From JBGVSA01 sp049840475 (GTDB taxonomy: Bacteria; Pseudomonadota; Gammaproteobacteria; Burkholderiales; Rhodocyclaceae): 64,000 nucleotides of DNA. The notes under the pieces are model-generated. The model had not been told where the DNA came from. It saw only the letters and a program-made list of their open reading frames with translations, and did no database searches. Of this stretch, positions 7,000 to 16,848 are shown in pieces; position 1 is the first letter of the stretch, and the number at the start of each line of letters is the position of its first letter. The translations under genes and the position numbers were made by a program. The DNA is taken from positions 806,001-870,000 of the forward strand of contig JASGKX010000003.1 in NCBI GenBank assembly GCA_049840475.1, given 5' to 3'.

Positions 7000-9792
7000 A
7001 TGTTCCACATCCGCGAAATCGAACTGGTCCACTGGGACTTCTGGCGCCGCTTCACCGTGCCGCTGGACGCGCAGATCATCACCATCGTCGGCCCCAACGG
7101 CTCGGGCAAAACCACCCTGCTCGACGCCATGCGCACGCTGTTCGCTCTCAAGTGCTCAGGCAAGCGCGACTATCGCCGCTACGTACGCCGCGCCAATGCA
7201 GGCGTGGCCTGGATCCGCAGCACGGTCGCCAACCGGCCTGGGTCGACGGGCAAGCGCCCGTTCTTCCCATGCATGAAAGACAACGTAACGCTGGCCTGCC
7301 GCATCAAGCGAGCGGGCGGTGACTGGTCGCGCGAATACTGCATCGAAGACGGCATCATCGAAGTCGAGCAGCTTGAGCAATCGGCGCAATGGGTCGGCCT
7401 GCGCGACTACCAATCGCGACTGGCCTTCGCCGGTCTCTCGCCAGCCATCGCCAAGGTGCTGTCGCTCGAACAGGGTGACACCGACAAGCTGTGCGAATAC
7501 TCGCCGCGTGCGCTGCTCGACCTCGTCTTCGACGTGTTCGGCGACAAAGAGGTACTCGATAACTATCAGGCCGCGCGCGAAGAGCAAAAGAGCGCGCAGC
7601 ACGAACTCGAAGCCCTCGCGCTTGACCTCGACCGTCTGCGCGCACAGGCCGAGTCGCGCCGGATCGAAGCCGAGCGCTTTCTCGAATGGCACGCGCTGAA
7701 CAAGGAAGTCACCACACTCGACGCCGAGGTACTGCCCCGATTGGAAGTCGGCGAACTGCGGCACGAAGTACGTGATGCACGCGAAAAGCTCGCACAGGCA
7801 CGCACCCAGCAACACAGCAGCCAGGTCGTACTGGCCGACGCAGGTGCGCGCATCGAAAGCCTGCAGGACGAAAAACGCAGCGCCGAACAAGCACTGCGCG
7901 ACGCACAGGGCGCGCAGGATCAATCGGAAGCCGACTGGCTGTCGGCACGCGACGCGCTGCGCGACGTCGAGAAGAAACTCGCCGAGCGCGACGCGCTGCG
8001 CGAGCGTGTTGCGCGCGAACATGGCGGCGACGCCTTGGCCGCCGAAGAAGCCGCCTCCACGGCCTTCAACGACTATCAAGCCGCACGCGCCAAAGTAAAG
8101 GGCCTGACCGCCCGCTTTGAAGAAGCCTCGCAAAAGCTGCGCGATGCCCAAGCCCGCTCCGGCCCGCCACAAGAGGCCGAGGTCAGCCGCTTCCGCGCAG
8201 CGCTGGCAGATGCCGGCATTGAACACCGGGTGCTGTCCGAGATCATCGAAGTCACCGATGTTGCATGGCAGGGCGCCATCGAAGCCATCCTGCGGCCATA
8301 TCGTTCGCTGATCCTGCTCGAAGACGAAGGCGATCGCTTCGACGCCTGGGCGCTGGGCGAGCGCGAACACTTCCGCCACTTCATCGTGGCCGAACGCGCG
8401 CCCTGCCCCACGGCGTCTCGCGGCAGCCTGCTCGAAGTCGTGCGCTTCGCAGCCGATGCGCCGAAGTGGCTTACAGACCTCCTCGCACGTATCCAGCGTG
8501 TCGAAAACGCACAGGCCGCCCGCGACCTGTCGCGCGACCAGGACTGGATCACCCGCGACGGCTATTCGCGAGAGCGCCGTGGTGCTCGCCACCTTGGCGT
8601 GCCTCACGAATTCTGGTTTGGCGAACTCGCCCGCAGCTCACGCATCGAGGCATTGCAGGCCGACATCCGCGTGCTCGACGTTGACCTCAAGGCTGCGCAT
8701 GAAGCGGAGGAAGCCGCACAGGCCGCAGTGCAAGGCTCACGCGAGCGATTGCTCGGCATGCAGGCCGCCGAGCTATTGATGAGCCGCGCAGCGGAATTCG
8801 ACGCCGCAGCCAATGATCTGCCGATCGCCCGCGAAGCCCTCGCACGGGCCGAAACACAGCGGGTCGAAATCCGCGCCCTGGTCGAAGAACGCAAGCAGAA
8901 TCTGCAAGGCATCGCCATCGAGACCGATCGTCGCAACCGAGAAGTCATGAATGCGCGCGAAACGCTGGTGCGCATTGCCGCCGACAACAAACCTCAGCGC
9001 CTTGAGCAAACCGCCCGCCTGCTGCGTCTTCGCAGCAAATCGCGCGGCATGCCGCGTCACTGGTTGTCTCCAGAGGCGTTGGCCGAACTGTCGGAGCACT
9101 ACGGCGGACTGGCCGCCGCGCGCAACGAGCTATCGCGCCTCAAGCGCCGCCTGAACGAAGGCGAATGGCCGAAAGATGACAATGTCCTGGTAGTCAAGGA
9201 CAAGCTCTCGCTCGAACTTCGCCAACGCGAATCCGACTACGCCAATCGCCTGTCGTACGCCGAGCGCACCAAGGCATTGGTCGACGATGCGCGCGGCGCG
9301 TACATCGCCAAGCTGCGGGCGACGGTCAAGCAATACGGCAAAAATCTGCGCGCGCTGGGCGAGCTGTCCGGCCAGACTGTGGAATGCCCGATGCCGGTAC
9401 TGGAAAACGACGACGCGGCGCTGGCAGCAGCCGGGCTGGAAGTTCAGTTCGACTTCGACCAGAAAGGGGCGCAAAGCCTCAACGACGGCGAGGCCTCCGG
9501 CGGCCAGCAGGTGATGAAGTCGCTGATCCTGCTCGTGGGCCTGTTGATGGACGACGCCCGCCCGGGCGGCTTCGTCTTCATCGACGAACCCTTCGCCCAC
9601 CTCGACGTAGCCAACATCGACCGTGTCGGCGCGTTTTTGCGTGCCACGCGGGCGCAGTACCTCATCACCACGCCCGTCACGCACAACGCAAACGTTTTCC
9701 AACCGGCCCAGCTCACGCTGGTCACGCGAAAGAAACGCCCTGTGGACGATTGGGCCCCTCCCATTGGCGTGCTGCGGCGCCAGATCGACTGA
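7000..9792 (+). CDS. mksB: MksB-like SMC-family ATPase
   Basis: A 930-residue SMC-type protein. The N-terminal head has a Walker A GPNGSGKTT at residues 31-39. Two long charged coiled-coil arms (about 190-390 and 560-800) flank a central hinge-like region (about 400-470, with VTDVAWQGAIEAILRPY). The C-terminal head has the ABC signature (EASGGQQVMKSL, about 831-842) and Walker B FVFIDEPFAHLD (about 858-869). The length fits short MksB proteins and is much less than the ~1,480-residue E. coli MukB. It closes the mksF-mksE-mksB set. Expected role: ATP-driven DNA organisation or loop extrusion on the chromosome. No JetD/MksG nuclease gene follows, so a Wadjet plasmid-defence system is not supported here. 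A hairpin lies just downstream. Confidence 0.8.
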   Translation: MFHIREIELVHWDFWRRFTVPLDAQIITIVGPNGSGKTTLLDAMRTLFALKCSGKRDYRRYVRRANAGVAWIRSTVANRPGSTGKRPFFPCMKDNVTLACRIKRAGGDWSREYCIEDGIIEVEQLEQSAQWVGLRDYQSRLAFAGLSPAIAKVLSLEQGDTDKLCEYSPRALLDLVFDVFGDKEVLDNYQAAREEQKSAQHELEALALDLDRLRAQAESRRIEAERFLEWHALNKEVTTLDAEVLPRLEVGELRHEVRDAREKLAQARTQQHSSQVVLADAGARIESLQDEKRSAEQALRDAQGAQDQSEADWLSARDALRDVEKKLAERDALRERVAREHGGDALAAEEAASTAFNDYQAARAKVKGLTARFEEASQKLRDAQARSGPPQEAEVSRFRAALADAGIEHRVLSEIIEVTDVAWQGAIEAILRPYRSLILLEDEGDRFDAWALGEREHFRHFIVAERAPCPTASRGSLLEVVRFAADAPKWLTDLLARIQRVENAQAARDLSRDQDWITRDGYSRERRGARHLGVPHEFWFGELARSSRIEALQADIRVLDVDLKAAHEAEEAAQAAVQGSRERLLGMQAAELLMSRAAEFDAAANDLPIAREALARAETQRVEIRALVEERKQNLQGIAIETDRRNREVMNARETLVRIAADNKPQRLEQTARLLRLRSKSRGMPRHWLSPEALAELSEHYGGLAAARNELSRLKRRLNEGEWPKDDNVLVVKDKLSLELRQRESDYANRLSYAERTKALVDDARGAYIAKLRATVKQYGKNLRALGELSGQTVECPMPVLENDDAALAAAGLEVQFDFDQKGAQSLNDGEASGGQQVMKSLILLVGLLMDDARPGGFVFIDEPFAHLDVANIDRVGAFLRATRAQYLITTPVTHNANVFQPAQLTLVTRKKRPVDDWAPPIGVLRRQID

Positions 9793-9800
9793 AGGCCCAT

Positions 9801-9837
9801 TTCAAGTGCCGTCGGCGACGTGCTGACGGCACTTGAA
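9801..9837 (+). terminator. 13-bp perfect hairpin downstream of mksB
   Basis: TTCAAGTGCCGTC (9801-9813) is exactly inverted as GACGGCACTTGAA (9825-9837) around an 11-nt loop, starting 8 bp after the mksB stop. It lacks a strong T-run on either side, so it may be a weak or factor-assisted terminator or an mRNA-stabilising structure. Confidence 0.5.
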
Positions 9838-10013
9838 CCCTTATGCCCGAAAGGACATGGGAACCGTTTTCCTTGATTATTCAAGGACAAAGATCGCCTG
9901 CACGTTTACTGTCTTTGTCGATTTCGCCAATTTTCACGAATTGCATTAAGGTTTTTCCGGGCTCGTGTCGTTAAGCACAGCAGCGGGAGAGCAACCGGCA
10001 GGGGCCGATTGCG

Positions 10014-11117
10014 GTGTCCGCTTTCATGTTGCTGCGCATGGGACCGAAAACGTCTTTGCTCATCCTGCTGGATCGCCTCGAGGCTGTGACCGCTTCGCGC
10101 GAGCGCAGCCGCATGGCCGTGATCGTCGTGGAATCGGTCCGCGACGTGTTGGCCTCGCCCGCTGTGATCATGCACGCCGTCACCATTACCTCTCACGGAT
10201 ACGTGACGGGGCCATTGGCATGGGCGACGGTTGACGGTTCAGCCGCATGCGACGACGACGGTGATTTCGATCCGGACAACGCCCCGCCAGCCGATGCGCT
10301 GATCGAGGCCTGCGTCGCCAGTCCCGAAGGCGTGATCGTCGGCGGAGAACCGGACTACCTGCGTGTCGTCTTTTCGGTGGGCACGCCCTCTTCCGCGACC
10401 GCTGTGGTGGAAGCACGTTGTGCAGCCATGCCAGGCGAGGAAACCTGCACGTCGGTCCGCCAGATGCTGCGCATCTACGCGCACCAGTTGGCATTGCTGG
10501 ACTACGCCGAGCTGGACACGCTGACCCGCCTGCATAGCCGCAAAACCTTCGACGCCAATTTCGATCGCTTCATCGCGGCGGCGAGCGAAGCCCAATTGCG
10601 CAACTCGCCCGAACGACGCACGCGCGAAGAGAGCCTGCACCCCTGCTGGCTCGGCGTGGTCGACATCGACCGCTTCAAACGCATCAACGACAATTTCGGC
10701 CATCTGTTCGGCGACGAAGTGCTGCTACGCGTGGCCGAGTTGATGAAGAAGAGTTTCCGCAACAGCGACAAGCTGTTCCGCTTTGGCGGTGAGGAATTCG
10801 TGATTCTGCTGCGTCACGTCTCGCCCGAAAATGCCCGCGAGGTGCTCGACCGCTTCCGCCAGGCGGTGGAATCGCACGAATTCCCTCAGGTCGGCCAGGT
10901 CACGTGTTCGATGGGCTATGTCGAGATCAATCCGGCGCTGACGCCAGCCGAGTTGCTCGGCAAGGCGGATGCGGCGCTCTACTTCTCGAAGGGGCACGGG
11001 CGCAACCAGATCAACCGGTATGAAACGCTGGTTGCGGAAGGACACCTGGACGAAAATCCGGACGCGGCGGCTGCAAATGCCGACCTGCAAGCCGATATCG
11101 ACGCACTTTTCGGCTGA
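10014..11117 (+). CDS. Diguanylate cyclase (GGDEF domain)
   Basis: A protein of 367 residues that would make cyclic di-GMP from two GTP. The C-terminal GGDEF domain spans about residues 165-345, with DTLTRLHSRKTF, DIDRFKRINDNFGHLFGDEVL and the active-site GGEEF at 258-262. The allosteric inhibition site RxxD (RNSD, 249-252) sits exactly five residues upstream, so product inhibition is expected. About 20 extra residues (around 190-211) sit between the first conserved helix and the DIDRFK strand. The N-terminal ~160 residues have no membrane segment and resemble a degenerate GAF-like sensor, which is a guess. The GTG at 10014 is one possible start; ATG codons at 10026 and 10038 are alternatives. 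It is separated from mksB by about 220 bp. Confidence 0.9.
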   Translation: MSAFMLLRMGPKTSLLILLDRLEAVTASRERSRMAVIVVESVRDVLASPAVIMHAVTITSHGYVTGPLAWATVDGSAACDDDGDFDPDNAPPADALIEACVASPEGVIVGGEPDYLRVVFSVGTPSSATAVVEARCAAMPGEETCTSVRQMLRIYAHQLALLDYAELDTLTRLHSRKTFDANFDRFIAAASEAQLRNSPERRTREESLHPCWLGVVDIDRFKRINDNFGHLFGDEVLLRVAELMKKSFRNSDKLFRFGGEEFVILLRHVSPENAREVLDRFRQAVESHEFPQVGQVTCSMGYVEINPALTPAELLGKADAALYFSKGHGRNQINRYETLVAEGHLDENPDAAAANADLQADIDALFG

Positions 11118-11227
11118 TTCGCACGATTTTCGCGCCGTACGGATGTGACACGCTGCGCCGCTTGGTTCAAAATAGCGGGTTCTCGCGCCGCAACAACTCT
11201 GTGCGGCGCCGTTTGTCGAGATCCGAT

Positions 11228-12743
11228 ATGTCCAACCAGCAAAACAGCGAACAGAACCAGCCCGCCCAGGACGAAAACCACATCATCGCCGAGCGCCGCG
11301 CCAAACTCGCTGCCTGGCGTGAAGCCGGCAAGGCCTACCCCAACGATTTTCGCCGTGAGAACTTCACCGGCACGCTGGCCACCGCGTATCACGACAAATC
11401 CGCTGAAGAACTCGAAGCCACGCCCGTGACGGTTTCGGTCGCCGGCCGCATCATGCTCAAGCGCGTGATGGGCAAGGCATCCTTTATCACCGTGCAAGAC
11501 ATGTCCGGCCGCATCCAGTTGTACGTGACGCGCGACGGCGTGGGCGAAGACGTATATGCCGACTTCAAGACCTGGGACATCGGCGACATCGTTGGCACCA
11601 CCGGCACGCTGTTCCGTACCAAGACGGGCGAGCTGTCGGTCAAGAGCGAGTCGATCCGCCTGCTCTCCAAGTGCCTGCGCCCCCTGCCGGACAAGTTCCA
11701 TGGCATGGCTGACGTTGAGCAACGCTACCGTCAGCGCCATTTGGACCTCATCACCAGCGATGAGTCGCGCGCGACTTTCGTTGCCCGCAGCAAGCTGATT
11801 TCAGCCATCCGCCGCTACATGGACGGCCACGGCTTCCTCGAAGTCGAAACGCCGATGATGCACCCCATCCCCGGCGGCGCTGCGGCAAAGCCTTTCATCA
11901 CGCATCACAACGCGCTCGACCAGCAGATGTTCCTGCGCATTGCGCCGGAGCTGTACCTGAAGCGTCTGGTGGTCGGCGGGCTGGAAAAAGTTCTACGAAA
12001 TCAATCGCAACTTCCGCAACGAGGGTCTCTCGCCGCGCCACAACCCCGAATTCACCATGATCGAGTTCTATGAGGCGTACGCGGACTACCGCACGCTCAT
12101 GGACTTTGTCGAAGGTCTGCTGCGCCACGCCGCCCGCGAAGCGCTTGGCACAGAACAGTTCCAATATCAGGGCCGCGACCTGGACCTGTCCAAGCCTTTC
12201 GATCGCCTGACCGTCGTGCAGGCGGTGATGAAGTACTGCCCGGAATACACAGAAGCGCAACTCAGCGACGAAGCGTGGCTGCGAGAAGAACTCGCCAAGC
12301 GCAAGGCCTTGCCGAAGGGCCAGGTCGGTCTGGGCGCACTGCAACTGGCGTTCTTCGAAGAAACCGCCGAAGCACAACTGTGGAACCCGACCTTCATCAT
12401 CGACTACCCGGTGGAAGTCTCGCCGCTGGCTCGCGCTTCGGACAAGAACCCTGGCATCACCGAGCGGTTTGAGTTGTTCATCGTCGGCCGCGAAATTGCC
12501 AACGCTTTCTCCGAACTGAACGATCCGGAAGACCAGGCCGAGCGCTTCCAGTCGCAAGCCAAGGCCAAGGATGCTGGCGACGAAGAAGCCATGTACTACG
12601 ACGCCGATTACATCCGCACACTGGAAAGCGGCCTGCCCCCAACCGGTGGCTGCGGCATCGGCATCGACCGTCTGGTCATGCTGCTGACCGACAGCCCGGC
12701 TATCCGCGACGTCATTCTCTTCCCGCAGATGCGTCCGGAGTAA
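11228..12743 (+). CDS. lysS: Lysyl-tRNA synthetase, class II (frameshifted as sequenced)
   Basis: Cytoplasmic enzyme charging tRNA-Lys. The N-terminal anticodon-binding OB-fold and the class II catalytic core are clear: motif 1 around GFLEVETPMMHPIPGGAAAKPF, motif 2 around the RNEGLSPRHNPEFTMIE region, and motif 3 GCGIGIDRLVMLLTD near the end. The reading frame breaks after LKRLVVGGLEKV. Continuing requires skipping one base near 11985-11993 (an A in the A5 run 11985-11989, or C11993 after GTT), after which YEINRNFRNEG follows as expected. With that base removed the frame is 504 residues, the normal length. LysRS is essential, so a sequencing or assembly error is the most likely cause. A clear terminator follows. 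Confidence 0.93.
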
Positions 12744-12780
12744 CTGTCACAGGCCCCAGCGCCTACCGATGCACTAAAGA

Positions 12781-12817
12781 AAAAACCCGCAATGCGATGA
12801 GCCTTGCGGTTTTTTTG
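12781..12817 (+). terminator. Rho-independent terminator after lysS
   Basis: A-run, CCGCAA, a 14-nt loop, TTGCGG, then a run of seven T. It lies about 40 bp after the lysS stop and separates lysS from the hipBA-like pair. Confidence 0.8.
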
Positions 12818-12907
12818 TTTTGTCGCTTCCATCCACCGGCAGGGTTGCAGTCCCCGACACGCGTCATAACCTGCAAAACGATCTTCCTTTCTTCGAATTG
12901 CTCAATA

Positions 12908-12919
12908 TAATGATCATTA
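12908..12919. promoter_or_regulatory. 12-bp perfect palindrome upstream of hipB, candidate operator
   Basis: TAATGATCATTA is a perfect palindrome 24 bp before the hipB-like ATG, in a markedly AT-rich patch. A second imperfect dyad, GTTAGTGATAAC, follows at about 12926-12937. Antitoxins of this type usually repress their own promoter, so these are reasonable operator candidates; binding is inferred. Confidence 0.45.
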
Positions 12920-12943
12920 AGTACGTTAGTGATAACTATATTG

Positions 12944-13288
12944 ATGCCTAAGAGATCGAATGCCGTAAAGGCTCTACCCGTCGAGGCCGCAGAGAAGCTC
13001 GTGCGACTAGGCGAACGCCTGCGCGCACATCGCACCTTGCATCAGTGGACCGTTCTCGAAATGGCGGACCGCCTGCTGTGCTCGCCTGCGACCTATCGCG
13101 CACTGGAGGCCGGCAAACCCACCGTCAGTGTCGGCGTACTCATGAATGCGCTGTGGTTGTTGGGTCAGGCCGACACGCTGGATACGGTCGCCCCTGCCCC
13201 TGCTGCGCTGGCCGTCGGTCGCCGGGTCCGACGCAAGGTAGGCAAGCCACCGGCTGGCGTAATCAGCGAGGACGAACGTGACTTCTGA
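12944..13288 (+). CDS. hipB: HipB-like XRE-family antitoxin/regulator
   Basis: A 114-residue protein with a Cro/C1-type helix-turn-helix in its first 80 residues: ERLRAHRTLHQWTVLEMADR, then CSPATYRALEAGKPTVSVGVL. The C-terminal 35 residues are basic and low in structure. It overlaps the hipA-like GTG start by 11 bp, the usual arrangement in hipBA modules, so it probably neutralises or corepresses with the downstream kinase. The ATG at 12944 is preferred; an in-frame GTG at 12929 and TTG at 12941 are alternatives, and none has a strong ribosome-binding site. The upstream AT-rich palindrome fits autorepression. Confidence 0.8.
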   Translation: MPKRSNAVKALPVEAAEKLVRLGERLRAHRTLHQWTVLEMADRLLCSPATYRALEAGKPTVSVGVLMNALWLLGQADTLDTVAPAPAALAVGRRVRRKVGKPPAGVISEDERDF

Positions 13289-14514
13289 ACGGAAACTGTT
13301 TGTCGGTCTGGCGCAAGCGAACGACGTGGAGCCCGTGCCCGTGGGGCTGCTCAAACTCGCACGCCGCGACATGATCGAATCCGGTTCGTTTGCCTACGGT
13401 CTGCGCTACCTCGGCAACGACGCATCGATAGCGCTCAATCCGCTATTTCTGCCCTTGCAGGAAGCCCCTTTTGAACTCGCCGAACGTCGCCTTCGCGATG
13501 GCGGATCGCTACCGCTGACCTTACGCGACGCCCTGCCCGACACCTGGGGCCGACTGGTCCTGGAGGCCGAACACGGGCCGCTGGACGACGTCGAACGTGC
13601 TGCTCATGACCAACGGCGACCGTGTTGGCGCGCAGGTGTTTGCAGAGTCGCTACCGCTGAAAAACCCGCAGGATGACGACGAGCTTTTCGAACTGGAGGC
13701 GCTGGCCGAAGCGACCCGCCGTCTCGAATATCGCATGGACATCCCCAAGGAACTGAGGCGCCTGCTGCAACAAGGTGGCAGTCTTGGCGGAGCGCGCCCC
13801 AAGGCGAACTTCATTCATCAGGGGGTGCGCTGCATTGCCAAATTTCCAGCGCGCGGCGATGACCTGGACATGCAGATCCTGGAAGCCGGCGCGCTGACAC
13901 TGGCAAAGGCCTGCGGCATCCGCGTGCCCGACTTCCATCTGCAGCCCCTGCATCGCGGCCATGCATTGGTGCTCAAGCGGTTTGATCGCGAAGGCCCGAT
14001 CGCTGCCGAACGCCGCATTCACTATCTGTCAGCATCCGCCCTGTTGAACGTGCCGTATGAATCCTCGGCAGGCAGCTATGTCGAACTGGCGCAAGCGCTT
14101 CGCCGGATTTCCGCCGAGCCGGCCGCAGACGTCACGGAGTTGTTCCGCAGAATGGTGTTCAACATCGTCATCGGCAACACCGACGATCACATCAAGAACC
14201 ATGGCGTTCTGCACGCTGGCGAAGAGCGCTACCGACTATCACCGGCCTTCGATATGGTGCCGCAGCGCATGAACCTCGGCGCCCAGTTGCTTGCCATTCT
14301 GCCCGGTAGATTCGATGCCCGGCTGGCCCTCGCCAGTGAAGCCGCCGCGCATTTCGGGCTTGCTCCACAGGCCGCAGACGAGATCATCGAGAACATCGTG
14401 GCGACGGTGCGCGAGCAATGGCGCAGCGCGCTGGAAGCCTGCGGCGCGCCGGCCGAGATGCTGCGCGAACTGGCACGGCATTTCGAAGCCCAACTCACCG
14501 CGATCCACGTGTAA
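13278..14514 (+). CDS. hipA: HipA-like serine/threonine kinase toxin (frameshifted as sequenced)
   Basis: HipA-family kinase; E. coli HipA phosphorylates glutamyl-tRNA synthetase. The first frame begins at GTG 13278 and carries the N-terminal HipA domain (SFAYGLRYLGND, LPDTWGRLVLEAE). The second frame carries the kinase core: HALVLKRFDREG, the catalytic NTDDHIKNHGVL and the metal-binding FDMVPQRMNLG. They join if one base near G13599 (between CGT and CTG) is skipped, giving 411 residues, a normal family length. As written the toxin would be truncated at 132 residues. The same type of +1 error is seen in three other genes in this window, so the break may be artefactual. Alternatively the toxin is genuinely inactivated. 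Confidence 0.82.
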
Positions 14515-14798
14515 CAACGGGCCGCGCCGGCTACTCGTGGCCGCGCTTGCACTCCCTTGTGAGCCTGCACACACGAGAACACCCAAAGGCAGGCAGCGAT
14601 GCTGTCTGTTGGCGTACAGAGAATCCAACTCCTGACGGGCGCCATCAACGGGCAATGCGTACAGCATCGCGGATGCGGCATCTGAAACGACGTGACAGGC
14701 CGGCCGGCTTATCGTCACGCGTGGGCAGAACAAGCAGCCAACAAGACCAGCGCCGCGTGCGCGGTAAAATGGCCGCTACGTCTCTGACGGTTTCCTTC

Positions 14799-16634
14799 AT
14801 GCCTGTTCTGCGCCCCGCCAAACTCACTCTCGCCGACAACGGCGTTCCCTACTCCGCCGAGTATGACGACGTCTACCACTCGGACGGCGGCGCCCTCGCG
14901 CAGGCGCAACAAGTGTTCATTGCGGGCAACGGCTTGCCGCAGCGCTGGCGAGACAAGCAATCGTTCGTGATCGTCGAGACGGGATTCGGACTCGGACACA
15001 ACTTTCTGGCGACCTGGCAGGCGTGGCGCGATGACTCGGCGCGCTGTGCGAGGTTGCATTTCGTGTCGGTCGAAAAACATCCCATGAATGCTGTCAACAT
15101 GGAGATCGCCCACGCACGGTCCGGCGCGCCTAGCGAGCTGTCTGCACAGTTGTTGTCACACTGGCCGATGCTCGTGCCCGGAACACATCGAATCGAGCTG
15201 GACGGCGGTCGTGTGGTCCTCACCCTGCTGCTCGGCAACGCTACGGAAGCGCTGCCGCAATGTCAGGCGAAGGCTGACGCGATCTTTCTCGATGGTTTTT
15301 CGCCCCACCACAACACGGACATGTGGTCGCCCGACGTTTTCGCCGCGCTCTATCAGTTGGCAAAACCCGGTTGCTCAGTAGCTACTTGGTCGGTATCGGC
15401 AAGCGTTCGCCAAGGTTTGGCGCAGGCGGGATTCGTGACGCGTAAAGTGCCGGGCTTCGCCTCCAAACGCGACATGCTCGTCGGCGAGCGACCGGGCAAC
15501 ACGCCGGGCGGCGGAACAGAACCGTCATCCGCCATCATCATTGGCGCGGGACTGGCCGGTACCGGCGTGGCGGAACGACTGGCCGCGCGTGGTTGGCGAC
15601 TCACGCTCGTCGATGAGGCACCGGCTCTCGCGCAGGGCGCTTCGGGCAATCTCGCCGGGGCTTTCCGTCCCTTGCCGAGCATCGATGACAATCCGATGGC
15701 GCGCATCACCCGAGTGGGCTTTCTGTACGCCCTGCAGCATCTGCAAAACCTGAGCGACGCGGGGCACCCTGTGCGTTGGGATGCCTGTGGCGTACTTCAT
15801 CTGGCACGCAATGCGAAGCAGGCGGAGAAGCAAGCCAACGTCGTCACTGCACTTGAAGCGCCGGAAGAATTTTTGCAGTGGGTTGGCGAAGCGCGTGCGG
15901 CAGAACTATGTGGTCAGAAAGTCGCCGCTGGCGGATGGTGGTTCCCGCGCGGGGGCTGGATCAATCCGCCCAGCCTCTGCGCAGCCAATCTCGCCATGGC
16001 AGGAACAGCCGTCACGACGGCGTTCGGCGTGCGCGCCGCAGACATCGAACGGCGCAGAGCAGATTGGCATGTGCTGGATGAAGACGGACATTCCATCGCG
16101 CAGGCGGAACACCTCATACTCGCCAACGCTCACGACGCTGCTCGGCTGGCAGGCACACCCTGGTTGCCGCTACGCGCGGCTCGCGGACAAGTCACGCATC
16201 TCGCAGAAAGTGCATGCCATCCTCCGCGCACCGTAGTGTGTGGCAGCGGCTACGTCACACCCGCATTGGACGGACATGTACCAATGGGGGCGACGTTTGT
16301 CGTCAACGATCTATCGCGCGAATTGCGCCCCGAAGAAGATGACGAGAACATCGACAAGCTCTCGCGCATGTTGCCCGACCTGGCGCACGAGGCCGCCAAC
16401 GCGATAGATGGCGGGCGCGCAAGCCTGCGCCCCATCTCGCCGGATCGGTTGCCGATGGTGGGGGTGCTGGACGAGAACCTGTGGTTGCTTTCGGGATTTG
16501 GGGCACGCGGACTCGTATGGGGAAATCTCTGTGCCGAGGTGCTTGCATCGGTCATGTGCGATGAACCTGCACCACTTGAAGCAGACCTCGTCAGAGCGCT
16601 CTGCCCACAGCGCTACGCACCGAAAAAAGCGTAA
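14799..16634 (+). CDS. mnmC: Bifunctional tRNA U34 modification enzyme MnmC
   Basis: Completes the mnm5s2U34 wobble modification. The N-terminal half is a SAM-dependent methyltransferase (MnmD/MnmC2: VIVETGFGLGHNFLATW and IFLDGFSPHHNTDMWS). The C-terminal half is an FAD-dependent oxidase (MnmC1: IIIGAGLAGTGVAERL dinucleotide-binding motif and a terminal LLSGFGARGLVWG). From this start it has 611 residues. An in-frame ATG at 14769 is an alternative, but it overlaps a -10-like TAAAAT (14765-14770), so 14799 is preferred. The 284 bp upstream hold no gene I recognise. It stands alone on the plus strand; its substrate is tRNA carrying cmnm5 or nm5 at U34. Confidence 0.92.
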   Translation: MPVLRPAKLTLADNGVPYSAEYDDVYHSDGGALAQAQQVFIAGNGLPQRWRDKQSFVIVETGFGLGHNFLATWQAWRDDSARCARLHFVSVEKHPMNAVNMEIAHARSGAPSELSAQLLSHWPMLVPGTHRIELDGGRVVLTLLLGNATEALPQCQAKADAIFLDGFSPHHNTDMWSPDVFAALYQLAKPGCSVATWSVSASVRQGLAQAGFVTRKVPGFASKRDMLVGERPGNTPGGGTEPSSAIIIGAGLAGTGVAERLAARGWRLTLVDEAPALAQGASGNLAGAFRPLPSIDDNPMARITRVGFLYALQHLQNLSDAGHPVRWDACGVLHLARNAKQAEKQANVVTALEAPEEFLQWVGEARAAELCGQKVAAGGWWFPRGGWINPPSLCAANLAMAGTAVTTAFGVRAADIERRRADWHVLDEDGHSIAQAEHLILANAHDAARLAGTPWLPLRAARGQVTHLAESACHPPRTVVCGSGYVTPALDGHVPMGATFVVNDLSRELRPEEDDENIDKLSRMLPDLAHEAANAIDGGRASLRPISPDRLPMVGVLDENLWLLSGFGARGLVWGNLCAEVLASVMCDEPAPLEADLVRALCPQRYAPKKA

Positions 16635-16848
16635 GAAAATGTAGGCGCCGTCTGACCAAAACGTCCGCCAGGCGGGCATTTCAGCGTATTTGTCCGACGC
16701 GCCAAGACGCCAATAGCAGCACGTCGGAGAATGTCCTACAGTTCGCAAAAACGCGCTGTGACAGGCTTGTAGCAAGGCACATACCCATGGATCGACAAGG
16801 GAGCGTTCCATGCGAAGAAAAGTGTGCTTATTCGAGGAGTTATCTGAA

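Noticed and set aside
7156..8607. Long open frame antisense to mksB (483 codons)
   Set aside because: GC-rich third positions of mksB make its complement open; no ribosome-binding site or family pattern, while the plus strand encodes a clear SMC ATPase.
4945..9792. Wadjet anti-plasmid defence system
   Set aside because: The A, B and C-like subunits are present, but no JetD nuclease/topoisomerase-like gene lies on either side; the next gene is a diguanylate cyclase.
13278..13676. Independent small gene of 132 codons
   Set aside because: It is the N-terminal HipA domain in frame with the rest after one base is removed.
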